Positions 12,415 to 24,616 are shown, counted from the first letter of the stretch. The stretch: DNA of 64,000 nucleotides from Stenogyne calaminthoides (GCA_037126765.1 JBBCBC010000026.1:30241698-30305697), one strand, 5' to 3'. The notes: generated by a model from the sequence alone, not told the origin. Numbers and translations: made by a program.

Positions 12415-13921
12415 TCAATATAGTTTCCATACATATTGTATTGACTTTAAGTATAATAACAAAGGATTAAAAAGTAACGACATCTTTGAATCGAATAAAC
12501 AATTATATGCAATAGCACAAGTATATCACAAGGTTCGATCACATGCCATCATATTTAAAATCTCAAAAAAAATATGAACAATGATCGACCAACATCTCAA
12601 AAAACAGTTTAAATAAGCCACGTTGGGTAGGTCATTATTTAAACACATTCAAGCAGGTTACAAACAAGAACGATTATAAACCCTTAATATCCAGATTAAT
12701 AGTTGGCTCCCACTTGACCAATATAAAATTAGCGGGGACTTCAGAGAAGATATGCATATCTATTTTATACCTAAGTAATAACCATGATTAAATACAGGAT
12801 TACTATTTAAACTTTGATCGAGCCTCGTTGGGAGGTCATCGCCGCCACTAGTAATAACCCACAATCATCCGTTTGGAATTCATTCATGTGAAACCTATCT
12901 TTTGGCCCGCCTCGTTTGGGGAATTTCTCCAAAAGAATTCACAAATAAATAAATCATGGAGGTCAAAATTAATTCAATTTTATTATCCTAATAAAATTGT
13001 CAATTAATTATTTAAACATACTTAGTAATTTTGAAGTTGAGATTTTTCCATTTGGCAACCCACATGCAAACACATTTAAACAAATTAAATAAAGCATAAG
13101 ATAAAGACAAATAAAATCAAGCAAAATAGAAAAATAAACATATTGGGCACAAATTATCCAATTGTCATGGTTTGATTTTTCTTGGCTTGATCTTGAAGAA
13201 ACACGCCTCGAATTTCCCCCTCGTTCGTCTCGAAAAAAAAAACTTTGTCTCGAACCGCACGCGGCTCGCAGACGGAGATGCGACGCCGCGATCCGTCCGC
13301 CGCTGGCTTAGGGCAAATTTAAGCGACCTCGGCACCGCTGGCGAAGACACGCCACAAGCCGCAAGACGCCTCGGCGTGATCGGGCGGTCGAGTTTCGCGG
13401 CGTCCGGCCCATCGGCCAGCTCGCCCGCCTCCTTTCGCCAAGGTCTCGCCTTATTGCCCGTCTGGCGCCGCCCGCCCTTGGCTGAAACCGCCGCCCCGCC
13501 CGGCTGCTTCAGCGTCCTCGACGCCTTCGCCCGCCAGTTTCGCCAATCGTGCCCGCCAGCCCCGCGCCCGCAAGGCCGCAGTTACGGATTTATTTCGCTT
13601 TAATTCTTCATCTCTTCGTTCCCGATCCGATTACAATTTATTTACAAAAAATAAATAAACCTGAATCTGACTAGTCTATTACATTGATCAAATCAAACAA
13701 ATCCTAGTCTACTCGTGGATTTTCTCACGAGGCAAAACAAATCGAAACGAATCGAATTAAAAACCACAGTTTATATGCATGCAAAATAAAACATTAAAAT
13801 CCATGACAATTGGATACCGCAAAAGCAGATCTAATGATTCTACTATCCAATTTCAAATTTAATGTCCGTGAATTAAATTACAATTTAAAAATTGAGTCAA
13901 AAACAAGGGCTCGATACCGGG
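12415..13921. other. Copia 5' leader with GC-rich island and primer-binding site
   Basis: No supportable gene lies between gag and the LTR. About 13230-13590 is strongly GC-rich and full of CCGCC/GCCCGCC motifs, in contrast with the AT-rich flanks; an open frame across it (13172-13603) has no recognisable domain. Next to the LTR the minus strand reads CCGGTATCGAGCCC (13920-13907), close to the tRNA-iMet primer-binding site TGGTATCAGAGC used by copia elements. Confidence 0.6.
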
Positions 13922-15761
13922 TGTTGGGGAATGTTTCGCATGATCTATTCGGGTGAATATTTAAATACAAATTTAATTCATTAATTATTACTAGCATGAA
14001 TTAATCCTATATTAATTCAAATAATAATTGCAACAACATATCATGCATATAAAAAAGCCACGTAAAACCTACGACATCGGAATCTACGGGTTTACGTGAG
14101 CGCATTCTCTCGGGATGGCAAAGGACTTGGTCGGACGGACTAACCAAAAGGACTTCCCAAGTATTCCTTTAGCCCTTGCTCGTCAATCCGGTGGAAGGAT
14201 ACTCGCATGAACAATTAACAAAAGGAAAAAATAAACTTTGTTGCACCACTTATGGGATTTGCTAATATTTCCAAAGACATGGAATTGTACTTAGGAATGA
14301 ACTAATCATCCCCTATTTATAGGAGAGGAGGGGCACCTAAATTTTGGTGGTTTTTCAATGTGGGATAAGACTTTTCTTGGTCACCAAGAAATCTTGAATA
14401 TATCCCATATATTCTTTTTCCCATAATTAAAATATTCCACAAAAATCCCACCTCCTCATATATATGGACATAATTTTCAAAATTACTTAAACAAGAATCC
14501 AAGATTTGGATCTTCTTGAATTTATGAGATATTCTTGTATTTCAAGAAATACATATCTTCCATAATATATTTTCAAGAAAATCAAGAAAATCTTTATTGC
14601 CCATAATATTCAAAAATTTGAAAATCTCACCATGAATAACCAAGTGGGAGATTTCTTGAATTTAATGAGATAATCTTGTATTCCAAGAATACATATCTTC
14701 ATTCCATAACAAAATCCAAAGAAAATCTTTCTCCTCTTTTTATTCATAATTTTCGAATTTAATGAGGAAATATAAGCAACAATATTTATTTTATTTTAAT
14801 CACCTTTTTCGGTTATTGGACTATATGTTGGGCTACTCGAGGGCCTTTAGGAGAATTAAGATTGGACCTTCTAATGGATCTTGAATATCTAATATTGAGC
14901 CACAATATAATTCAAGCCCATAAATATTAATTAATCCCACTACATAATTAATATTGCACTATCCATCTTAACCCATATTACGGTCAATATGGCTCCGGTC
15001 ATTATTTCCGTGTTTAAGATTATTCGCCCATTAATTAATTCAAGCCACCAAATAGCTTTCCATTAATTAATATCTTTTGTCCTTGGTCAAGGAACGGTTC
15101 AACATTATTATCCATACCTAAACAAATTCCACTTGCAAGATTTAGTATGATAAAGCTTATGAACCTCCCAAGGGGCAAATCAAGCAAAAGCTTGCACACG
15201 ATTCTTCGTATTAAATCTTAGCAATCACATGTGACCAATAATATTGCCCAAGATAAAGTGCGTATTGAATCTCTCTCGATTCGCTACCCATGATAAGTCA
15301 AAGCAATAGTTACCAATCCCACGTGATCCTATTTAAGGGACGAAGGTTAAAAACAACGAACCACCGAGGTCTAATTCTTCCTTGTTCGGTTATGAAGAAT
15401 TTATCCTCCTGTAGGTCCTATTCAGCTCATCACTCATGCACTAGTGTAATCTCTTGGTCAAGACAAACCAATCGAGCCTTACACCTCAACCTTTCGCGAT
15501 GGTTGTTCATTTCCATCTAGGTCGTGAATGGCGTACTTATAGTTACAAGGATCGTTAATTTAATCTTCGTGATCGGGTATCACTAAATTAACTACAATAA
15601 CACGTCAATTAATTATTGAACAGTTTATGCAAAGAAATATATATAACATTCAATCATATTTAAAGCATCAGTGATAAACAATTTATTTCAGTAAATAAGT
15701 CTGGAAATTCAATTTCGATTATACAAAGTAAAAAGCATACTTTTCAGTATAATCCCCAACA
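13922..15761 (-). repeat. 1.84-kb copia LTR
   Basis: The ends are perfect 9-bp inverted repeats, TGTTGGGGA at 13922 and TCCCCAACA ending at 15761. The inner end abuts the primer-binding site and the outer end abuts CACTA sequence. A minus-strand TATA-like TATAAATAGGGG (about 14310-14321 on plus) is a candidate LTR promoter. The interior is AT-rich with runs such as ATTCTTGTATTTCAAG repeated near 14525 and 14670. No gene inside. The 5 bp outside are CTAAC; the matching duplication should lie at the element's other end, outside this window. Confidence 0.75.
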
Positions 15762-15824
15762 CTAACATACGCTAATTAATATTCAATAAGAAAATTAAAA
15801 TATATAGGAAGTAAATACTGAGAA

Positions 15825-18122
15825 TGAGTAAACACATATACCTGAGGTAAAAAGTTATGCTAGACGCATTCAACCACTCATCGTTCAAGACTTCATTCAT
15901 ATGCTCCCTTTCGATGTATTCGTCAAAAGGACCCTGATAAAAGTGAGAAACTATGGGAACTCTGATGGGTTCGAATGTAGAGGACGCGACTATCACGGTC
16001 ACTGTCTCCAAAGTGAATTCGTGGTCTAAGTCTGTTTGCAAAGGATAACCATAATTCCGTTCAGACGCACCCACAGTGAAGGCCCTCATTCTCTCCCTCT
16101 CACTCTCTACGACAGGAGTCGATCTTTGTGTAGCCTTTTGTCGAGGAGGCAGTTTCTACAATCAATTTGCAATATTATTTAGAACGACAAATAGGATATG
16201 ACCTTTAATTAATAACATATATTTTACCTTAGGGGTCGAAGAGACCAACTCCCTCGGCCATTCGAGGAAGTGCCCGATACTTGTTCCGACTGTGACCGCA
16301 TCATAACTGGTTTTTGGCAATGGTGAATCCCATTCTCTGGCGTGGGTACATTCAAATAGTGACACTTATTTAAACCGTGAGTAATCGTGTCATTGGACAT
16401 ATAGTACATCGATCCCCGTGGGCCACAATCCAAGAGGATCATCCAAAGGTAGCAAAAGGCTCGGTTCTTTATTCCAAGATGATATTTAGTTAGAAAATTT
16501 TAAAATGGATCATAGAAGTTGTCTTTAATTAAACTAAATACGAGACACATCCGATACAGGGAAGAGTTTTGAAATGGATCATAGTCATCCCTAGTATCGT
16601 GAAAACATAAAGATCGGCCGACACTATTTTCACAGAACTTCCTACCGAGGACACACTATGACTCGATGCTCTCTCGGCCCTCAATATGGCAATCTCATGA
16701 GCCAATGTGGCAACATTTTCCGATAGTGAATAATACATTTTCATGGCTGCAATACCAGGTGCCATTGCCAACGATGTCTTCATCACCCCAAATCCAAGCC
16801 GTGAATCGTCGGGATGCTCCCCGCCCGACCTATAGCCAAAGGTAAGAGAGATCATCTGTCATGCCGATAGTACGGAGGTCGCTTCGCCGTCATTATGCGA
16901 GATATGCGCTCCTGTATCACAAAAGATTATTAATTAATTATTTGTTTAGAAATAATAGTTTGTAATTCAAAGATAAATTAATAGATAGAATATTACCGCT
17001 TCTTCAATGATATGTTGTGCACTGGAATCGAGTATATCACCGTTTCGAGTCTTTCTGGTAGTCTGAAATAAGTCAAAACGTGTAACAATAGGCGCACTCT
17101 CCCCAGCCTTATTTTTTTCTTCGATCTACGATATTTATGAAATATGTCCCTTTTATTAGATATACTAAAAAGTGAATATATAAAAAAAGTTAATAGTTAG
17201 GATTTTGATCTCACCACATCTTCCCTTATACGTGCATAACCTTTGGAAGATCCACGATAACTCGCCTCCATGGCCTTAGCTTGTTCACGGTTTTTCTTAC
17301 TCCGTGTCTAAAGTGTAATAGAAATATAAGATAAACATTGAAAAACATCGTGCATAGAGGAAATGACATTGATCAATTTTACCTGGAAATCATCCTCCTT
17401 AGCTCTACGATAAACTCCTGCCAGTACGGGGCCACACTTGGACAATCCTTATAGTGCTCAGGCGGCGTAGGCGAGTAATTACCAGTCACAGGGTCTCGGG
17501 TTTATTTTCTCAGCCAAGCCCGAAAATTCTTCGCCAATACACCAGCTTGACTTAGTAATTGCTTCTTGTTTGAGGTGTCAATGCCCACGAATGTATTCTA
17601 TACGTATATAACATAACAATTTAGTAAATTCAGTAATCATAAAATAACTTTCAAAAGCATATAATTATCATACCACAATCTCATCCCATAACGTGTCCTT
17701 CACATCCTTCAGTTCGTTGCTACGCTAGTTATTAGTTGGGAGCACGATAGGGACAACTCTCCTGACCACAGCCCCAAGATAGAAGGACAACTTCTCACTC
17801 GATTTTCCAATCGACTGTCCATACTCATTGAATGATACCTGCAATAACATAATATTTAATTAGGTTCAGGATCAATTAATATAATTACAATTTTAACTGT
17901 TCAATTGTAATAAAATTACCTCTATTGTTTTCCCCTTGCTCCGAGCTCTCTTCAAAGCAGTCATCGTGACAATACCCCTGGAGCGCTTCTCCCCAGAACT
18001 GCTAGTGGTGGGAGCATCAGTATCTCCCTGTCCTAAGTCATCATCTCCATGATGGTGTCCATCATCTCCATGTCCCAAGTAATCATCTTCATCATCTCCG
18101 GGATAAGGCAACCAATTAGACA
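15825..18122 (-). pseudogene. CACTA second gene with Ulp1-like C-terminus, truncated
   Basis: Minus-strand exons can be followed downwards. MSNWLPYPGDDEDDYLGHGD starts at 18122 with an acidic His/Asp-rich N-terminus, then RGIVTMTALKRARSKGKTIEV. Pieces near 17840-17690 (SFNEYGQSIGKSSEKLS), 17600-17400 (NTFVGIDTSN...FRAWLRK) and 17330-17225 (TRSKKNREQAKAMEASYRGS) match the Transposase_24-like protein of plant En/Spm elements. A later exon (16089-15843) ends ERE..NEVLNDEWLNASSITFYLR, like the WLND..I.FYL start of Ulp1/C48 proteases, with a CAG|GTATAT donor. The rest of the protease is removed by the copia LTR. In-frame stops occur in some exons. Confidence 0.6.
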
Positions 18123-18127
18123 TGACC

Positions 18128-18235
18128 CTGTAAGAAAAAATAAACAACATTTAATAAGCGAAAATAAACAACATTCAATAAATTCGAATTAACAACATTC
18201 AATAAAGCAGAAGAAATAACATTGAATAAAGTCGT
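18128..18235 (-). repeat. Four tandem copies of a 27-28-bp repeat between the CACTA genes
   Basis: The motif AATAAACAACATTCAATAA and variants recur four times back to back. They lie between the transposase stop region and the start of the second CACTA gene. It may be intronic or spacer. Confidence 0.7.
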
Positions 18236-18239
18236 ACAT

Positions 18240-19913
18240 TTCTTTTTAGCACTTGTTTTTCTTTTTCCTTTTTTGGTTAACTTTTCTCGTTCATGACCAT
18301 AAATGTTAACGAGATCCGGATTTTCATATTCATCCTCATCTCCAATTATTCTCTGGTACGGGCATGGGTTTGCAAGATCATCGAACGAGGGTACAGAATG
18401 TGTGAAGTTCTCAAAAGGATCATCGATTGTGTCAACACCTTCATCGACGTGGTGGCTAATCTGGTAACTATTGTTAAATTTGTTTGACAGAACCACAATG
18501 CACCATTTCTCATTAACTGGGTCGGGGACATAGAAAATTTGTTGAGCTTGACTGACCATTATGTAAGGATCATCTTTGTATCCCACATTCTTCAAATCAA
18601 CGCGTACGAACCCAGAACTTTCAACTTGGACTCTGTTAGGGATCCTCACCCAACTACACTCGAATATTGGTTGACGGTGTACAACATAGACGAGTTCCCA
18701 AATGTTGACAATCTGTCCAATGTAAGTAGTATTCGACTGATTCTCTACAGTTGCAGTAATGGACACACCACTATTCTGCATTGTACTTGTGGCATCATGA
18801 TCTTTGGTATAAAATGTGTATCCGTTCATAAGATAACACTTGTATGAATACACATTTCTGTCAGGCATTCTGGATAACCACTTAACTATTTCTGTCACTG
18901 ATTCTTTATTTTGTGACAACATATCTGCTACATAACGTTTGAACCAGTCAACACACGTGCGATTGTGCTCAACTTCAATCCATGATCTATCTCTGGTGGG
19001 AAATGTATCAGAAAGTGCTTGCATGTGCAGATCAATAAATGGAACCACGTCGACCGTGTTGTGAAGTACGCACAAGTGCATCCGTGTTAGTTCATTCATA
19101 CTCACACTTACAGATTGACCACCGGTAATGCCTTCGCCATCCGTCCTATTGGTGTAGCGGGTAATTGGAAGTCCAATTGCATCGACATTTGGAATAAATT
19201 CAGACCAGTATTCAACCGCTTCTTCCACTAAATAGCGCTCTGCAATGCATCCCTCCGGCCTGAACATATTCTTCACAGATCCTTTGAGAACTTTCATATA
19301 TCTCTCTACACCATACATCCATCGCATACGAGCAGGACCACACAACCTTGTCTCCTGTACCAAATGAACGGTTAGGTGAACCATTATATCAAAAAATGAT
19401 GGAGGGAAATACATTTCAAGCTCACAGAGAGTCTCCACGATCTGTCTCTGAAAACCAAGCAATTTTGTAGGATCTATGACTTTGCTACTCATTGCCTTGA
19501 AGAACCAACACAACTTTGTTATGGTTATCGCATTTTTTCGAAAGAAGATCGAACGTATTGCAATGGGCAAGAAAGTCTCCATGATGACATGATAGTCATG
19601 GGATTTCAGATTCATTAGTCTCATGCCATCATCTGATACAAGTCTCTGTATGTTGGACGAATAACTCTCTGGTACTTTCACATTTTTTAGTGTCTGAAGT
19701 AACACTTTTCTCTCATTGTTGGACAAGGTGTGTGCATCAGGAGGTAAGAACGGTGCTCGTCTTTCTCTAGGCACAGATTTTAGTTCTGGTCTTATTCCCA
19801 TATCAATCATATCCATTCTTGCATTGTAACCATCCTTGGACTTCTTATCACCTAGCAGAGTATTGAGCAAGCTTGCACAAACGTTCTTCTCAACGTGCAT
19901 TAGATCAATGAAG
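18240..19913 (-). pseudogene. CACTA transposase, C-terminal part (DUF4218 and DUF4216)
   Basis: A long open frame begins HFIDLMHVEKNVC, the block that opens DUF4218 in TNPD-type transposases, continues through CELEMYFPPSFFDIM and ARMRWMYGVERYMK, and then PEGCIAERYLVEEAVEY. The DUF4216 region follows (VLHNTVDVVPFIDLH; NIWELVYVVHRQPIFECSWV; IFYVPDPVNEKWCIVV). The frame ends in a basic tail (KKGKRKTSAKKKC), after which apparent coding is intron or spacer. The family normally has a Transposase_21 catalytic region upstream; here sequence similarity stops at about 19925. About 550 intact codons suggest a fairly young truncation. Confidence 0.8.
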
Positions 19914-19925
19914 TGTCTAACATAC

Positions 19926-20300
19926 AGCTCAATTATTACAGCTCAACGTGCATTAGATCAATTATGCTTACTACGTATTTTTAAATGGGGAAAAGGGCTA
20001 ATTATTTCAGAGTTTTGAGATAGGGGGTATAAGCTCAATTAGGTTTTAGGGTACTGATCAACTTAATTAGTTCAATAATGCATAGATAATTAAGTTGACC
20101 TGCACTTAGCTTTTAATAATGCATAGTTAAATAGGGAAGTGAGCAAAAGTTTTAAATTGGTTATTCTGATGGCTGCATATGTAAATTGACGTAAAATAAA
20201 AATATAATTGTTTATATATAAATTGATGGCTGCATATGTAATTTGACCTTGGACCTTTTCACTATTGTAAAATAAAAATATAATTGTTTATATATATATA
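19926..20300. repeat. Truncation junction and direct repeats next to the CACTA
   Basis: A short piece of the transposase 5' end (CTCAACGTGCATTAGATCAA) occurs at about 19889 and again at about 19941, a filler-like duplication at the truncation point. Further on, GATGGCTGCATATGTAA followed by AAAATAAAAATATAATTG occurs at about 20168-20222 and again at 20224-20300. No gene. Confidence 0.65.
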
Positions 20301-20330
20301 CTAGTTCGTATACCCGCGTATTACGCGGGG
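20301..20330 (-). mobile_element. Helitron-like 3' terminus
   Basis: On the minus strand a GC-rich hairpin, CCCCGCGTAATACGCGGG (20330-20313), is followed 8 nt later by CTAG (20304-20301) and then T. Helitrons end in a short hairpin about 10 nt before CTRR and insert between A and T. The element body would run to higher coordinates; I could not place its 5' TC end, and no Rep/helicase coding is visible, so it would be non-autonomous. Confidence 0.55.
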
Positions 20331-21180
20331 TTGAAGTAATTTTGATGTTATAAATGAGATTTTAATAATTTCATTATTTACTATGAAAGATTTCGCAATT
20401 CGGAAAGACGAAATTAATTTTTTTCTATTGTTAATGATAAATACTTATTATTAAAATTTTTGAAAATTTTAGTTGTTTGAAGGATTTTAAAGAGGTATAG
20501 CTAATTATACGCAAGCTTTGATACATAGTTTTATTCAGATAAATTAGGTTTACCAATATATAGTATTAAGATTAAGATATATATATATATATATTTTTTT
20601 TTAATTATTGTACATATTGAGAGATACAGCAAAACAAACTCTCAAAACAAACTCTCAGATAAAATACATCAAGATTGCAACTAATTATTTTCCTACGATT
20701 CACACACGATTAATGGAGAGATTAACTTTCCCGTTAAGAAGATATAGTCATGAGTGTACATCTTCATAATTACCATTTAGTTGTCGAAATGTTCATTTCT
20801 TTATGATAATACCGGAGCGTTACTTCCTGTAATAATTTCGTGTTACGTCGGTAAAAAATAAAGAATAAAACTTAAAGTCTTTTTTTAACCGAAAGTCACT
20901 TTCAAATAATAAATTACAATTGAGTGATGTTGACCATTAATTGACCGTCTCACATGAGACGGTGTCATAGGTGGCGATCCCCTCTCATTATGTTTTGTTG
21001 AATTCTTGAAGATATATGTACTCTTTTATCATCTTTTATGAAAAAAATGTGTGTGAACCCTTGTTCATGATGAACTCGTTTTTCTCAATATCATTATTAT
21101 GCATACAAATGATCATCTTTATTTATAAAAACTATAAATGTTTATACGATATTTGACGATATGGATCAGCATGTTTCAAG
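20331..21180. other. AT-rich intergenic sequence
   Basis: No gene. It contains a TA run near 20575-20600 and a palindrome-rich stretch ACCGTCTCACATGAGACGG at 20943-20961. A dispersed repeat at about 21048-21150 is shared with 30379-30480. Part of it may be Helitron body. Confidence 0.5.
21048..21150. repeat. Dispersed repeat, copy 1 (partner at 30379-30480)
   Basis: The block TGTGAAC..TTGTTCATGATGAACTC, then TTTCTCAATATCA, TTATGCA and AAAATTATAG-like text, is shared in the same order and strand with 30379-30480. Identity is moderate, so these look like old copies of a non-coding transposon. The class is unknown. Confidence 0.5.
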
Positions 21181-21190
21181 CTCAAATATA

Positions 21191-21411
21191 GGGTTAATTG
21201 CAGAAGTGGTCCAATGTGAATTTTGTGTTTACAGTTTTAGTTCCACCTTTTTTTATAGTTATTTTTTTTTGCAAAAATGGTCCAATTTTATTTTTATTTA
21301 ACAGTTTTGGTCCCAAAAATTCATTTATTTTTTGTCTGTAAAAAATCCTATGGGACCATTTTTATTTAAAAAATGACCATTTTCACGTGGGACCACTTCT
21401 TCAATTAACCC
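21191..21411. mobile_element. MITE with 23-bp inverted repeats and 10-bp target duplication
   Basis: The left end starts GGGTTAATTGCAGAAGTGGT and the right end is its inverted complement with one mismatch. The flanks are CTCAAATATA (21181-21190) and CTCAAACATA (21412-21421), a 10-bp direct repeat with one difference, so it reads as the target-site duplication. Length is 221 bp and the interior is AT-rich without coding. A 9-10-bp duplication fits the Mutator superfamily; the short terminal repeats make this assignment tentative. Confidence 0.8.
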
Positions 21412-21761
21412 CTCAAACATATTATTGAGCAATTTATATGGACCAACCAAAAAGATAAAACAGATTCATAGTTACACTACACACAACGATAATCCTTAAC
21501 AGGAGTAACTTTATTTAATGTAAAACCATCTCAGGCACTTGAATTGATTCGTTTATCTGCTACAGAGCAAGCCCTTCTGAGTTTGTGATCCCCCTGGAAA
21601 ATGCCAATTATATGGAAGTTCTGTAAAGCATTTAGAGACATGTTTCTATTCTAGTTTTTAAAAAAATACTGATGGAAATACCAGATAGATGGAATAAGAG
21701 AGGGAATACGTACTGATTCGTTTCAGCTGGGGCGATTTGATAAGTCCAACATCACCTTGTT

Positions 21762-22005
21762 CATCCTTGCTTCAACATCTTTCATATTAGGCCTCTCCTC
21801 TGCAAAATCTGATGTGCATTCTAGAGCTATTTCCATAACTGATGTCAAACACCTTTCATGTCTGGCTCTACTCCTTTGTCAAACATCCTTGCTTCAACAT
21901 CTTTCATATTAGGCCTCTCCTCTGCAAAATCTGATGTGCATTCTAGAGCTATTTCCATCACTGATGTCAAACACCTTTCATGTCTGGCTCTACTCCTTTG
22001 ATCAT
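21762..22005 (-). repeat. 122-bp tandem duplication in the last exon of kinase A
   Basis: The segment starting CATCCTTGCTTCAACATC at 21762 is repeated from 21884 with almost no differences. The period (122) is not a multiple of three, so it shifts the kinase C-terminal frame. The near-identity shows a recent event. Confidence 0.9.
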
Positions 22006-24616
22006 CAATATTAATTAGTAGCTCGCGATCGACAATCTGCATTACTGAATTTGGGAATGATTCCGACACCCATCTCCTCATTGTTAGCTCTCCTGAAAAC
22101 AACTCATCAGTTGGCCTTCTCCTTGTAAATACTTCCATCAACAATATCCGTAGCTGTAGACGTCAACCAAGGTCGATACCAGTCCTTCTGATCCATACTC
22201 TGCATACGAGGTGAATGAGATCAAACATATGCAATAAATAGTCCCCACCTAATTAATTTAATGAGTTTGTATCAGATATTATTACCTGGTGCAATGTACC
22301 CAACGGTACCCAGAGTTCTGGTTTGTAGCATTCTCTGTTCTTGAGTCAAGAGCTTGGAAATCCCAAAGTCCCCTACATGTGCAACCATGTCTTCGTCCAC
22401 AAGAATGTTGTTAGGCTTTAAATCGCAATGCACAATGGGAGATGTATAACCTTCATGTAGATACTCCACCGCACATGCCACATCCATCATCATTCCTAAT
22501 CTTTGCAAAATGTTCAATGAACAATTCTCAGAGTAAAGCCATCTTTCAAGTTTGCCTTTGGGCATGTATGTCATCACCAATGCCTTAAAATCAAGGTTGG
22601 AACAAGACGTAATGACCTTCACAAGATTTCTGTGACGAATGCTTCGGAGAATCTGACATTCTGTGTCAAAGCTCTTGAATGCACCTTGTACATCTAAATT
22701 GAAAACCTTTACTGCAGCTACCATAGCATCAGAAAAATTTGCCCTGTACACTGAACCGAAGCTACCTCTGCCAATCAAGTTTTGTTCATCAAGGTTGTTT
22801 GTGGCACGTAGAATATCACTATATGAGATCCTTTCAGGCATGACTACCAAAGGCAAATCAAACTGAGATGAAGGAGGGAGCTTTTTACCACGACGTCTCA
22901 GAACAAAGGTGAGAATAGTGGATGCAACAATTGTTGAAGCTATCACTGGTAGAATGTATTTTAAATGTTGTTTCTTACTTGAAGGTGTGGACTTACTTCT
23001 TTTGCATGGACCCACTTTAAATTGAGGAACTCCGCACAAACCCTTATTACCAGCAAAATTCTCAGATGTGAAGTTGAGAAAAGGCCCTCCAACTGGAATT
23101 TCACCGCTAAGATCATTGAATGAAACATTGAAGTATTTAAGATTTACAAGTTTCTCCAACGACTTGGGAATGAGACCAGAAAGATGGTTGTGGGACAAGT
23201 CCAAGTATTGCAGGTCCTTCAAATCAGCAAGCGAATCACGTATGGAGCCATTCAAGTTGTTATTTGACAACGACAGAGTGGTTAGTTTCTGAAGCTGTGA
23301 AATAGGACTTGGAATTTCCCCAAAGAGTTGATTTCTAGACAGGTCCAACACTATTAGGTCCTTGAGATTGCCAATTTCTCCAGGTAGAGAACCATGAAGG
23401 AAATTTTAGAGATGTATATCCTTTCAATATGCTCATTAAACCATAAAGTTGACGGAATCGTGAAATTAAGTGTATTGTCTACCAAATTGATTTTTCTCAA
23501 CGAAGACAGATTCCCTAAACAATCTGGGAGTTGTCCAACCAAATTATTTCCCCTTAAATCTATAAAATATAAATATCTTAGATTGCATATGGCAGGGGAA
23601 TGCCTGCAAGCTTCTTAAACTTCCGAGTGCCGCCGGAATGACTCCTGTTAACTCATTATCTCCGAGGTTTAATGATATCATGTTACTTAAGTTCCCTAGC
23701 TCATTGGGGATTGGGCTTCTGATTCTGTAAGACTCGGCAAGGAATGATCGAAGAGATGCAGAGAGATTGGTCGAGCCTAAGGATTTTGGGAGGACTCCGG
23801 TTATAGGATTGGATGATACTTGTATAGTCGTCAGATACTTGCAAGCTGTCAAAGACGAGAGGAAGTCTTGTTCCGGAAGTGACAAATTATTTGTGAAATG
23901 ATTTCCAAACAAACTTAGATATTGTAGTTGAGGCAAGTTACCAAGAGTTATTGGTAAATGTCCTGTGAATGAGTTATTAGAAATCTCAAATAAGATGATT
24001 TGGGAGAGATTTGAGATTGAGCTGGGAATGTTTCCATGAAACTGATAATTATAAATACCAAAGCGTCTAATGTTGGGAAGGCCTTTATCTATCGAAACCG
24101 GAAGATAGCCAGACAAGTTGTTGTCTCCAAGTCCAAGTACTTTTAAGCTGGAGAAATTGAAAATAAATTGTGGTACTTCACCATTTAACTTATTCATACC
24201 AAGATCCAAGAATGTTAAACTTGACAGTTGCCCCATTTCAGAAGGAATTGTCCCGTAAAAATTGTTCTCGTTAATGTTGAACCTCACCAAATTGGTGAAA
24301 TTGGCAATTGAGGCAGGAATAGTACCTGTAAATTTGTTCTGAAGTAAAACAACCGATTGAATGGCAGACATGTTACAAAATGCAGCTGGAATGTTCCCTG
24401 TAAATTTGTTGCCTCCCAGATACAGAGTTTTGAGAGAATGACATGGGATTACTGCAGAAGGGAACTCTCCTTCAAATTGATTCAAGTGAAGGAACAAATC
24501 TTGAAGCTTTGCAGACTGGGTGCAAATATGTTTTGGAATAGGGCCAGACATTTGGTTTTCTCCCACATTAATTCCCAGCAGAGAAGATATATTGAAGATT
24601 GTTGAAGATAATTCTC

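Larger units (their letters stand above)
9302..15761 (-). mobile_element. Ty1/copia LTR retrotransposon, truncated and decayed
   Basis: On the minus strand: LTR at 15761-13922, a primer-binding site, a long leader, gag (about 12414-11800), a GAG-pre-integrase block (11368-11126), integrase pieces (about 11080-10330) and reverse transcriptase (about 10330-9310). The order integrase before RT is diagnostic of copia. The RT breaks off at 9301, where the gypsy LTR starts. The RNase H and 3' LTR are missing from the window, as expected if the gypsy element landed inside this copy. No domain has an intact frame. Confidence 0.8.
15762..19960 (-). mobile_element. CACTA (En/Spm) transposon remnant, both ends missing
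   Basis: Two genes on the minus strand match plant CACTA elements: a transposase fragment with DUF4218 and DUF4216 regions (19913 to about 18240), followed by a multi-exon second gene (18122 to about 15830) ending in a Ulp1-like protease start. The upstream Transposase_21 core is missing beyond about 19925. The downstream end is removed by the copia LTR at 15761. No terminal CACTA repeat was found at either border. Confidence 0.75.

Noticed and set aside
13172..13603. 143-codon plus-strand open frame in the copia leader
   Set aside because: Low-complexity GC-rich sequence with no recognisable domain; it lies between copia gag and LTR on the opposite strand.
18116..18239. C-terminal extension of the CACTA transposase frame
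   Set aside because: It is a read-through of the 27-28-bp tandem repeats (NVV..LLNVV pattern) after the basic tail; more likely intron or spacer.
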